From JAKACA01 sp049510975 (GTDB lineage: Bacteria; Actinomycetota; Acidimicrobiia; Acidimicrobiales; Bog-793), in contig JBEKYM010000015.1 in assembly GCA_049510975.1 (NCBI GenBank), forward strand, positions 1 to 64,000: a DNA stretch of 64,000 nt. The letters are read 5' to 3'. The notes beneath the pieces were generated by a model that saw only the letters and a list, made by a program, of their open reading frames with translations, did no database searches and was not told where the DNA came from. Below, piece by piece: positions 9,101 through 16,580 of the stretch. The translations under genes and the position numbers were made by a program. The stretch's first letter is position 1; each line of letters starts with the position of its first letter.

Positions 9101-9163
9101 CCCAACGGCAGAGGCAGGGCGCTTAAAACGCCTCCAGTGAGGGTTCGAGTCCCTCCGTCCCCA
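9091..9163 (+). tRNA. tRNA with UAA (Leu) anticodon, short variable loop
   Basis: A 73-base cloverleaf can be drawn: acceptor GGGGACG (9091-9097) with CGTCCCC (9156-9162) and discriminator A9163; D arm GCC/GGC with GG in the loop; anticodon stem GGGCG/CGCCT (one G-U) enclosing loop CTTAAAA, anticodon TAA; T arm GAGGG/CCCTC with TTCGAGT. CCA is not encoded. The anticodon reads UUA leucine, but the variable region is only five bases (9134-9138), whereas bacterial leucine tRNAs are class II with a long variable arm. Charging identity is therefore uncertain. It overlaps the esterase stop by ten bases. Confidence 0.8.
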
Positions 9164-9359
9164 CATCTCCGGAGCGCCGCTGTCCGGCCCTTCTCGTCGA
9201 GTATGTCGATGACGGCCGCCGCCGGCGATCTCGGCCTGGTGGACCCAGGTGCAGCAGGTCGACTGGGCTCCGATTGCGCGAGCGGTCCGCGCGTGACTTT
9301 GCGACCTCCCAGCGGCCGGCATAGCCTGCCCCGGTCTTCTAGGGAATGAGAGTGGACAA

Positions 9360-10382
9360 ATGAGGCGACCGACGGCTGCAGCTGCCGTGCTCCTCGTCGT
9401 CGTCGGGGCGGCAGCCTGCGGGGGAGGATCCTCGGCAAGCACCACAACGACGGCGAATGTCCCGACGACACTCGCAACTCCGAAGCCCCCCGATGCGGCC
9501 ACCTTGTCGACTCAGCTCCTGAGCGTCGGTGACTTGCCTGCAGGATGGTCGACGTCGCCATCGTCGTCTGGAGGCCCAAGCTCGATCGTCGGCTGCACGG
9601 TCCCGAGCTTCAAACAGAACGAAGCTGCTCGGGCGGAGGGAGGTTTCCAAGGAAGCTCCAGTGGGATCCCGGCGGTTTCCGAAACCCTGGCTTCGTTCAG
9701 CGGAGACCTGGCCCAAGCCGGGTTCACCTCGGGCAGCAACAGCCTCAATGCCTGCAAGAGCTTCTCGCTGTCCGCCGACGGAACGACCTTCCGGGGCACT
9801 GCGCGGGGCATCTCGCTCGGAACGAGCTTTGGGAACGAGTCGGCCGCCTGGCAGCTCGTCATCAACGCGACCGGTTTCCATGTGGTGATCGACGAAGTCG
9901 CGGTCCGAGTCGGCGACGAGGACATGATCCTCGCCTACACCGCTACCCATGCGCCTGACGCTGCAGCGCTCAGCTCCCTCGTCGGCGCCGCCGTCGACAA
10001 GGTGACGGGCACCTCGCCACCCGCGACGACCAGCACGACCGCGGTTCCCACTACGACCGTCGCCCCGGCTGACTACGGCCAGCAGTTCCTCGCTGATGTG
10101 GCCCCGTGGGACGCCGCCCTGACCAGGGCCCGCGGCCGAGGCTTGGCCTCGCCCCAGGCGCTGGCGGCGGGCCAGGCTGCTGCCGCCACAGCCCGACGGT
10201 TGCTCGTGCAGACGTGGCCGGCGAGCGACGAAGCCGACGTCCACGTGCTGGCCACGGACTTCGAGCTCATCAACGCGGACATCGAAGCGGACGACCTCGC
10301 CAAGTACGAAAGCGACGGGACAAACCTCAACGCCGCAGCGAACGTCGTACGGGCCGAGCTCGGTCTTCCATCGGTACGTTAG
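9360..10382 (+). CDS. Putative secreted lipoprotein
   Basis: 340 residues. A lipoprotein signal peptide ends in VVGAAACGGG, with the lipidated Cys at about residue 20, followed by a Ser/Thr/Pro-rich spacer. The body from about residue 45 contains SVGDLPAGW and paired cysteines (IVGCTV, LNACKS), a pattern I associate with actinobacterial surface lipoproteins of unknown function. A second Thr/Pro-rich hinge (about 215-235) separates a helical C-terminal region. No catalytic motif seen. ATG at 9360; upstream is only GGGAATGAGAG. Likely substrate of the Lgt encoded at 39697-40707. Confidence 0.82.
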   Translation: MRRPTAAAAVLLVVVGAAACGGGSSASTTTTANVPTTLATPKPPDAATLSTQLLSVGDLPAGWSTSPSSSGGPSSIVGCTVPSFKQNEAARAEGGFQGSSSGIPAVSETLASFSGDLAQAGFTSGSNSLNACKSFSLSADGTTFRGTARGISLGTSFGNESAAWQLVINATGFHVVIDEVAVRVGDEDMILAYTATHAPDAAALSSLVGAAVDKVTGTSPPATTSTTAVPTTTVAPADYGQQFLADVAPWDAALTRARGRGLASPQALAAGQAAAATARRLLVQTWPASDEADVHVLATDFELINADIEADDLAKYESDGTNLNAAANVVRAELGLPSVR

Positions 10383-10424
10383 ACACCGATCCAGGGCGAG
10401 CGGGAGTACCGGCTTCCGTTCGAA

Positions 10425-10784
10425 TCACTTGCGGCGGCTCGAGGTCGCATTCGCCGCCACAGCCTCTCGAATCAGAGCTTTGAATGCCTTCTCGTCAATC
10501 TGCTCGCCCTCGTGCAGATCGATGCCACGGCGCAGGTTGCCGTCGAGGACGGAGTTGAACAGGTGGGAAGGGTCCTTCAGGGAGGCGCCCTTGGCAAAGG
10601 TCAACTTCACGTGGCTCTTGTAGATCTCCCCCGTGCAGATCATGCCGTCATGAGTCCACACGGAGACGCCGTCCGGGTTTGTCGGCTTGATCCACTTCCT
10701 CTCCTCGACGGCTTCGGGGTCGGCCTGCTCGATCCATTTGCGAATCCGCGACAGGGCGGCAGCGCGCCAATCTTCAACGTTCAT
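10425..10784 (-). CDS. DUF1801 family protein
   Basis: 119 residues with the arrangement of the DUF1801/YdhG-like fold: an N-terminal helix (RIRKWIEQADP), then EERKWIKPTNPDGVSVWTHDGMICTGEIYKSHVKLTFAKGA and a DPSHLFN...GNLRRGIDLHEGE segment. These small cytosolic proteins are widespread, sometimes called iron-chaperone-like by homology, but their biochemical role is not settled. An upstream ATG near 10824 is out of frame, so 10784 is the likely start. It is monocistronic between the lipoprotein and the ECF42 pair and converges with the lipoprotein, separated by 42 bp. Confidence 0.85.
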   Translation of the reverse strand: MNVEDWRAAALSRIRKWIEQADPEAVEERKWIKPTNPDGVSVWTHDGMICTGEIYKSHVKLTFAKGASLKDPSHLFNSVLDGNLRRGIDLHEGEQIDEKAFKALIREAVAANATSSRRK

Positions 10785-10914
10785 CGGCGGGACGTTCGTC
10801 GTTGAGGGACCTGCTCGTCTTCATGGCTGATTGATACACCTCGTCCGTAACTTCCGGCAATCACACGCATCCCCTGCAGTCGCCGCCGGACTCAAAATTC
10901 AAACGAGCGTCTCG

Positions 10915-11925
10915 TCAAGCTTCTGTCGTCAGCGCTGCCAGGGCCTCTACCGCTCCGGTGGTGGGTGCGATCGCGACGAGCCCACGGTAGAGCTGGACGA
11001 TGACGGCGCGGTCGAGCGTTCCGGTCCGGATTCGATCGCAGTGGGCGGACTGGATCGCTGCCTCCAGCTGAAACCGTCCGAGGGGTGCTCCGAGTGCGTG
11101 CGCCCGCCGCAGGAGCGCCTCGCCTTCGGCGATGAGGTTGCGATCCCAGAGGGAGATGTCCTGTGCGTCGAGCGTCGGCCAGGGTGTGCCCACCCGGGCG
11201 GGCGCCCGAGACTGTGCCAGCGTGAGCAGCGCGGCCAAGCCCCATGCCTCGGGTTCGGTGTCGAGCAGGCTGGCGGTCAGCACAGCGAGCCACCGGGCTT
11301 CCTCGGCGATCGACTCTCGGATGCGCTCGTGCTGATCGAGCCAGTCGATGGCATAGGCGCCGTAGATGGCTTCGAGCACCGCAGGCAGCCGAGCAGGCAG
11401 CTCCGCCCGCGTTGGCACCTGGAAGGGGATGCCGGCGTCGCGGATGCGACGCTTCGCCCGGACCAGGCGTTGTGCCATGGCGGAAGGCTGTACCGCGAAG
11501 GCGCGAGCGATACGGTCCGCGTCGAAGCCGAGTACGACTTGGAGCATGAGCGGGGTACGCACCGGCGGGTCGATGGCGGGGTGCGCGCAGGCGAAGAGGA
11601 GTTCCAACCGCTTGTCGGGGATGGCGTCAGGGTCGGGATCGGCGAGCGTGGTCGAGACGTGCTCGTGCAAAGGCGCCGCCGTGCGCACGGCGGCGGAAGC
11701 AAGAAGATCGCGGATTCGGTTGCGGGCCACGGTCATGAGCCAGCCCTCCGGGTTCTCGGGGATGCCGTTCGCCGGCCAGGTGCGCAACGCCCGTTCGAAG
11801 GCGTCGGACAGGGCATCCTCGGCAAGCGCGATATCGCGAGTCGAAGCTGCGAGCAACGCCACGAGGCGGCCGTACGACTCCCGCGCGGCACGCCCGGCGG
11901 CCGCGCGGGAGTCTTCGGCGGTCAC
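10915..11925 (-). CDS. ECF42-type RNA polymerase sigma factor with C-terminal extension
   Basis: 336 residues from the GTG at 11925, which overlaps the stop of the preceding gene (GTGA); the longer frame upstream is the other gene out of phase. Region sigma2 includes DIALAEDALSDAFERALRTWP and the WLMTVARNRIRDLL helix; sigma4 follows with LMLQVVLGFDADRIARAFAVQPSAMAQRLVRAKRRI. A long C-terminal part (about 185-336: YAIDWLDQ, EAWGLAALLTLAQSRAPAR, IALWDRNLI-like) is the TPR-like extension characteristic of ECF42. It directs RNA polymerase to its own target promoters; in this group the extension rather than a classical anti-sigma factor is thought to control activity. Confidence 0.93.
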   Translation of the reverse strand: MTAEDSRAAAGRAARESYGRLVALLAASTRDIALAEDALSDAFERALRTWPANGIPENPEGWLMTVARNRIRDLLASAAVRTAAPLHEHVSTTLADPDPDAIPDKRLELLFACAHPAIDPPVRTPLMLQVVLGFDADRIARAFAVQPSAMAQRLVRAKRRIRDAGIPFQVPTRAELPARLPAVLEAIYGAYAIDWLDQHERIRESIAEEARWLAVLTASLLDTEPEAWGLAALLTLAQSRAPARVGTPWPTLDAQDISLWDRNLIAEGEALLRRAHALGAPLGRFQLEAAIQSAHCDRIRTGTLDRAVIVQLYRGLVAIAPTTGAVEALAALTTEA

Positions 11926-12308
11926 TTGACCGGCTGCGCGCCTTGCCACGAGCCGTCCACGAAACGGGTCGCGGTCGGTCGGATCTCCACATGACCCCAC
12001 GACACCGACGGTGCTTGCCTCGCCCAGTCGATGGCGGCGTCGAGGTCCGCCACGTCGATGACGAACGTGCCGCCGAGCTGCTCCTTCGTGTCGGCGAAGG
12101 GGCCGTCCTGCACGATCAGCTCACCACTTGCGAGCGTGACGGTCGTGGTCACGTCCGACCGCTGCAGCACCTCGGCACTGGCGAGCACGCCCGCGTCGTC
12201 CAGCGCCTTCGCATACGCCTCGAACGCCCGCATTCCCTCGGCGAGCGCCTCGGGGCCGAGCGCCTCAACGGTTGGCTCGGGATAGTGAAGCAAGAGTGTG
12301 TATCGCAT
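11922..12308 (-). CDS. DGPF/YCII-related protein, partner of ECF42 sigma
   Basis: 128 residues from the ATG at 12308 (AAGGGG upstream). Starts MRYTLLLHYPEP and contains the diagnostic SGELIVQDGPFADTKEQLGGTFVIDV, i.e. the DGPF motif, within the dimeric ferredoxin-like YCII fold. The related YCII fold has a His/Asp pair; here His is in LLHYPE. DGPF genes are almost always paired with ECF42 sigma factors and are thought to be targets of it; their biochemical activity is unknown. The sigma gene starts inside this stop codon, so both are made from one message. Confidence 0.92.
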   Translation of the reverse strand: MRYTLLLHYPEPTVEALGPEALAEGMRAFEAYAKALDDAGVLASAEVLQRSDVTTTVTLASGELIVQDGPFADTKEQLGGTFVIDVADLDAAIDWARQAPSVSWGHVEIRPTATRFVDGSWQGAQPVK

Positions 12309-12384
12309 GACTGCCGCCCCTTCCGGATCGCGTGTCGATTCTGACACCGAAGTGACGGACGAACCGTGGCCAAATCGACAGGGG

Positions 12385-13830
12385 TCAGAGATCCTGCGAA
12401 CCGATTTGCTCGGCAGCGAGCCTCGCCCCCGCTTCGAAGGCCGCCTCGTTCAAGGCGATCATGGCGCACTTCTCCTTCAGCGCGCCGCGGACAGCGGTGA
12501 GGAACGTCTCGGTCGGGAAGAGCCTCGTCGCTCCCTGGAGAGCGCCGAGGGCGACCACGTTCTTGACCAGCGGGCTGCCGAGGTCATTGGCCACGCTGGT
12601 CATGGGCACGGGCACCGTCCTGACGCCGGCGGCCAGGCCCTCGGGCCTGGCACTGATGACGGAGCTGTCGTAGACGACCATTCCACCCGGCTGAACGGTC
12701 GGTCCGAACTTCGCGAGGCTTGGGGCGTTGAAGGCGACGAGCACGTGGGGGTGCGGCACGGCCGGGGACAGCACCTCGGTCCTCGCCACGTGGACATCCG
12801 CGAACGACGTGCCGCCGCGAGATTCGGGGCCATAGCTCGGGATGTGGGTCGAGTCGTAGCCCTCGTTGATGGCGGCGCGCGTGATGATCATCGCCGCGGT
12901 CTGAGCGCCGTCACCGCCCGAACCCGCCAGCTTGAGACTGATGTCTTCGGGATCGATGTGGGTCGGGAACCCGCTGGCGAAGCGAGGTCGGCGCTCGGTG
13001 CTCGCATCCAGCGCCAGCAAGGTCTCCTTCGGATGGAATGTCGGCGTCGGGATTGCCGGGTAGGGCACGGCGTCGGTGGTTTCCTTCTTCACGCCGAGCG
13101 GGAAGATCGGGACCATGTTGTCCCGCACCCAGTCCTCGGCTGCCTGAGGCTCGAGGCCAAGGTAGAGGGGACACTCCGAGAGGACTTCGATGAACGCGAA
13201 ACCGGCACCTGTGACCTGCAGTTCGAGCGCCTTCTTGATGGCGCGCTTGGCGTGGGTCCGCCGGCGGTTGTCATACAGGGCGACCCGCTCGACATAGACA
13301 GGGCCGTCCAGTCCTGCGATCAACTCCGCCATCTTCATCGGCTGGCCCGCGGACGGTTGCCGGCCCAGCGGCGTCGTGGTGGTTCGCTGACCGATCAGGG
13401 TCGTCGGTGCCATCTGGCCGCCGGTCATGCCGTAGATGGCGTTGTTGACAAAGATCACCGTGATCGGGATCCCGAGTTGCGCGGTGCTGATGATCTCGGC
13501 CAGGCCGATCGAGGCGAGGTCTCCGTCTCCCTGGTAGGAGATCACGATCGAGTCCGGGTTGGCCGTCTTGTGACCGATCGCCACCGCTGGGGCGCGCCCG
13601 TGGGCGGCCTGTGTGTTGCCGACGTCGAAGTAGTAGTACGAGAACACCGAGCAACCGACGGGCGATACCAGGACGGTGCGGTCCTGCACGCCGAGCTCGT
13701 CGATGGCTTCAGCGAGATACTTCTGGGCGACGCCGTGCCCGCAGCCGGGGCAGTAGGTCGTCGAGTGGGCGTTGATCCCTTCGGCGTGAGCGTGGCGCTC
13801 GAATTGGCGATAGAAGACCGAGGTTGGCAT
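12385..13830 (-). CDS. korB: 2-oxoacid:ferredoxin oxidoreductase, fused beta-gamma subunit
   Basis: 481 residues combining two usually separate subunits. The N-terminal TPP-binding beta domain (about 1-265) has TYCPGCGHG, SPVGCSVFSYYYFD and the diphosphate/Mg motif GDGDLASIGLAEI with NNAIYGMTGGQ. The C-terminal gamma domain (about 300-475) has LKLAGSGGDGAQTAA, SYGPESRGGTS and VAFNAPSLAKFGP. With its partner it converts a 2-oxoacid plus CoA and oxidised ferredoxin into acyl-CoA, CO2 and reduced ferredoxin. Substrate (2-oxoglutarate, pyruvate or branched) is not decided by the sequence. Its ATG at 13830 shares a base with the stop of the alpha gene (TGATG). Confidence 0.9.
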   Translation of the reverse strand: MPTSVFYRQFERHAHAEGINAHSTTYCPGCGHGVAQKYLAEAIDELGVQDRTVLVSPVGCSVFSYYYFDVGNTQAAHGRAPAVAIGHKTANPDSIVISYQGDGDLASIGLAEIISTAQLGIPITVIFVNNAIYGMTGGQMAPTTLIGQRTTTTPLGRQPSAGQPMKMAELIAGLDGPVYVERVALYDNRRRTHAKRAIKKALELQVTGAGFAFIEVLSECPLYLGLEPQAAEDWVRDNMVPIFPLGVKKETTDAVPYPAIPTPTFHPKETLLALDASTERRPRFASGFPTHIDPEDISLKLAGSGGDGAQTAAMIITRAAINEGYDSTHIPSYGPESRGGTSFADVHVARTEVLSPAVPHPHVLVAFNAPSLAKFGPTVQPGGMVVYDSSVISARPEGLAAGVRTVPVPMTSVANDLGSPLVKNVVALGALQGATRLFPTETFLTAVRGALKEKCAMIALNEAAFEAGARLAAEQIGSQDL

Positions 13831-15227
13831 CAGCGCACCTCCTCGAGGCTCAGCACGTGCTCGACGATCTCGTCCTCCGACGGCAGGATCCCGCCCATGC
13901 GGCGAACGTGGCTCATCGGCGGTGGTGCGTAGACATCCGCGTGACTCAGTGCCAGCCGCAGCTCATCTTCCAGCTGACCGCTGCTCGCTTCCACGACGAC
14001 CAAGCGGTTCACCCCCTCCAGTAGAGGCAAGAGGGCGGCGATCGGGAAGGGCCAGAGCGTGACGGGACGGAAGAGGCCGACCTTGAGGCCCTGGTCACGC
14101 AGTTGCTTGATGGCACCTTTGGCCATTTGCGACGGCGTGTTGCATGCCACGAGGAGGATGTCGGCGTCGTCGCACCGGTAGAGGTCGGCGCGCTGCTCCT
14201 CGGCGGTCATCCGGTCGTATTTCTCGTTCAGGCGGACGTTGTGCAACTCGAGATCCACTTCGGAGAGGTTGATCGAGCAGATGAGGTTGCCCCGATGAGC
14301 GTCGTCCCCGAACACCGCCCACTCCGGAACCCCCGGCTTCACCATCTGGCGAGGCAGCTCGACCTTGCCGGTCATCTGGCCGAGGTAGCCGTCGCCGACG
14401 AGGATGACGGGGTTTCGGTACTTGAAGGCGAGCTCGAACGAGAGCATCGACAAGTCGAGCATCTCCTGTGGCGTTGCTGGGGCCAGGACGATGGCATGCG
14501 TATTCCCGTGGCCGAGGCCGCGGCAGACGAGCTTGATGTCAGCCTGCTCGGGACCGATGTTGCCGAGCCCCGGCCCGCCGCGCATGATGTTCACGAACAC
14601 CCCGGGGACCTCGGCTCCGACCATGTACGAGATGCCTTCGAGCATCAGGCTGAAGCCCGGGGAGCTGGTGAACGTCATGCACCGTTTCCCCGCACCGCCG
14701 GCGCCGTACATCATGTTGACGGTGGCAACTTCGCTGACTGCCTGGATGAACACGCCGTCGAGCTCAGGCAGCACTTTTGCCATCAGCTCGGCGCCTTCGG
14801 TCGATGGGGTGATGGGGTAGCCGAAGACGTGGCGGCAGCCGGCCAGGATGGCGCCGACGGCCACGGCGTAGGTTCCCTTGATGACGAGCGGCTCACGTGC
14901 CGGCAGCCGGAGCATCGTGTCCGGCCGAGGCTCTGGCTCGGGTGCGTCCAAGGGTTGTGGACTCACCGGCATGGCGGGCTCGAGCAGTCCGACGCCCGGA
15001 TCGTCTCCTTGTGGCCGCAATCCAAACGGCTCAGGACACGCATCGAAACAGAGGCCGCACGAGTTGCACTGGGTGAGGTCGAGAACAATCGGGATCAGGC
15101 CGGTCTCCGGGTTGATCTCGGTACCGATCGTGAAGCAGCCCTTGATGCACGAGCTGATGCAGCGACCACAGCCCTTGCAGTACTCCGGAACCACGAAGGG
15201 CATGGGTCGTTCGGCGAGCCTGGTCAT
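13830..15227 (-). CDS. korA: 2-oxoacid:ferredoxin oxidoreductase, ferredoxin-alpha fused subunit
   Basis: 465 residues from the ATG at 15227, fixed by a strong GAGGAGG; the open frame continuing upstream to 16610 is antisense to the sulfotransferase gene and not coding. Residues 17-60 hold an eight-cysteine 2x[4Fe-4S] ferredoxin (CKGCGRC, CNSCGLC, CPEP). After a Pro/Glu-rich linker, the alpha domain starts with VIKGTYAVAVGAILAGC and GYPITPSTE and continues to SSGQLEDELRLAL at the C-terminus. Fusing the electron-transfer delta module to alpha leaves a two-polypeptide enzyme. Preceded by a 378-bp leader region with an inverted repeat, and co-translated with the beta-gamma gene. Confidence 0.92.
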   Translation of the reverse strand: MTRLAERPMPFVVPEYCKGCGRCISSCIKGCFTIGTEINPETGLIPIVLDLTQCNSCGLCFDACPEPFGLRPQGDDPGVGLLEPAMPVSPQPLDAPEPEPRPDTMLRLPAREPLVIKGTYAVAVGAILAGCRHVFGYPITPSTEGAELMAKVLPELDGVFIQAVSEVATVNMMYGAGGAGKRCMTFTSSPGFSLMLEGISYMVGAEVPGVFVNIMRGGPGLGNIGPEQADIKLVCRGLGHGNTHAIVLAPATPQEMLDLSMLSFELAFKYRNPVILVGDGYLGQMTGKVELPRQMVKPGVPEWAVFGDDAHRGNLICSINLSEVDLELHNVRLNEKYDRMTAEEQRADLYRCDDADILLVACNTPSQMAKGAIKQLRDQGLKVGLFRPVTLWPFPIAALLPLLEGVNRLVVVEASSGQLEDELRLALSHADVYAPPPMSHVRRMGGILPSEDEIVEHVLSLEEVR

Positions 15228-15605
15228 GACGCCACCTCCTCGTGAGAACGCATCGTGGATTTCGTGCAACTCGGTCTGGGACTGGCCAACACTGAACGGA
15301 GCGTTCTCACTGCTTCCAGCTTCGGCCCGCTGACCTCGGTCCGCTAGGGCTGTAGGTCCCTTTAGCCGGCGCGAGTGCAGGGCTCTTCGTGCAACTTCAA
15401 GCGTCCTGTCAGGTGCCGTCGGCACTACGAGCGGTAGGACCGAGCAGCGGCGAGGCCGAGAAGTTGCGAGGTCAGGACGCTGTGAAGTCACGGGACATCC
15501 CGGACTTCCGCGTAGGCTCGGCCCTGTGGCCCTTGAGCAATCGCAGCAGTCGCGGCCTGCTACCAGGCTGCTCATCGCACCGTCACGGCCTGGCAGGGCG
15601 GCGTA
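15228..15605. promoter_or_regulatory. Divergent intergenic region with 10-bp inverted repeat
   Basis: No gene is supported in these 378 bp between the oxidoreductase genes (leftward) and the sulfotransferase (rightward). GTGAGAACGC at 15242-15251 is exactly repeated inverted as GCGTTCTCAC at 15301-15310 with 49 bases between. Read on the minus strand the second arm ends a few bases before the GAGGAGG of the alpha subunit, so it could be either a two-site operator or an RNA stem close to the ribosome site. The remainder (15311-15605) shows no further structure I can support. Confidence 0.45.
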
Positions 15606-16580
15606 GTGCTCCGACGAGCGCAAGTCGTCTCGACACGGATGAAGGCGGCTGCAGGAAAGCGTCGGGCGGCGTCGGCTCGGACTGCGAGATTCGAGACTGG
15701 CGCCGGAGTCCTCACGCCACTGCTCGTGAACCCAGTCGAAGGGCGGTCTGGATCCACGCTGATGATGACGCTGCTCGACCACCCTCAGGTGGCCTTCGAT
15801 CGGGTCCATCCGTACGAGCACCGCTACCTCGCTTACCTGACGCATCTGCTCACGCCGGTCGGCGAGGCCTATCAGGCGAGTGAGCTCTGGGACAACGACT
15901 TGATGTTGGAGGGTGATCCGACGAGGTTCGGGCCCATCCCGTTCCCGACGCTGCTGGTCGACCGGCAGGATCTTCGTATCCGTCTCGTGCGCCACGCCTG
16001 GGCGGCGCTCTCGGAGTCCGTCGAAGGCTTTGCCGGCAGGCCTTCGCGGTACTACGCCGAGAAGACGTGGGGAACCGGGCTCCAGCTGTTCAAGGAGGCG
16101 GGCATCAGGGCCAAAGTCGTCAACCTCGTGCGAGACCCGCGTGACATCGTGGCATCGATCCGGGCGCTGGACGCCCGCCGCGGATTCCACGGGTTCGGCC
16201 GCACGGCCGACATGAGCGACGAGAGCTACCTCGAGTTCGTGCTCGCGGCCATGGGCGCGCAACTGCTCTCGATGCGCCGGCTGGAGCTCGACGGTGCGCA
16301 CGACTGCGTGCTGATTCGGTACGAGGACATCGTGAGCGATCCGACGGCCGTGACCAGGCGTTTGAGCGGCTTTCTCGATCTCGACCTGGCCACCGACCGG
16401 GCCGTGCTGTCGGGACCGGGCTTCGACCGCCATGCCACGTCGCCGTCGGCGAGCCAGTCGATCGGACGATGGCGGACCCAGCTCTCCGAGACCGACGTCG
16501 CCACGATCCTGGCTCGCCTCGGCGACGAGATGCACCGGTACGGCTACCTCGACGGCTCGAGCGGGCCGCAGGAGCCATGA
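15606..16580 (+). CDS. PAPS-dependent sulfotransferase
   Basis: 324 residues from the GTG at 15606; an ATG at 15639 would remove eleven residues and is equally possible because neither has a strong ribosome site. The PAPS-binding P-loop is LVNPVEGRSGSTLMMTLL and the 3'-phosphate motif is VVNLVRDPRDIVASIRAL. It transfers sulfate from PAPS to a hydroxyl of a glycan, lipid or protein. As first gene of a coupled polysaccharide cluster (its stop TGA overlaps the ATG of the flippase), its natural acceptor is probably the exported glycan or its lipid carrier. Confidence 0.85.
   Translation: MLRRAQVVSTRMKAAAGKRRAASARTARFETGAGVLTPLLVNPVEGRSGSTLMMTLLDHPQVAFDRVHPYEHRYLAYLTHLLTPVGEAYQASELWDNDLMLEGDPTRFGPIPFPTLLVDRQDLRIRLVRHAWAALSESVEGFAGRPSRYYAEKTWGTGLQLFKEAGIRAKVVNLVRDPRDIVASIRALDARRGFHGFGRTADMSDESYLEFVLAAMGAQLLSMRRLELDGAHDCVLIRYEDIVSDPTAVTRRLSGFLDLDLATDRAVLSGPGFDRHATSPSASQSIGRWRTQLSETDVATILARLGDEMHRYGYLDGSSGPQEP

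Noticed and set aside
9091..9163. Ochre suppressor tRNA
   Set aside because: The anticodon is UAA, which reads UUA leucine codons; a UAA-stop suppressor would need UUA.
12298..13932. Long plus-strand open frame over the oxidoreductase
   Set aside because: Antisense to the well-supported beta-gamma subunit; composition is Arg/Gly/Val-rich with no domain.
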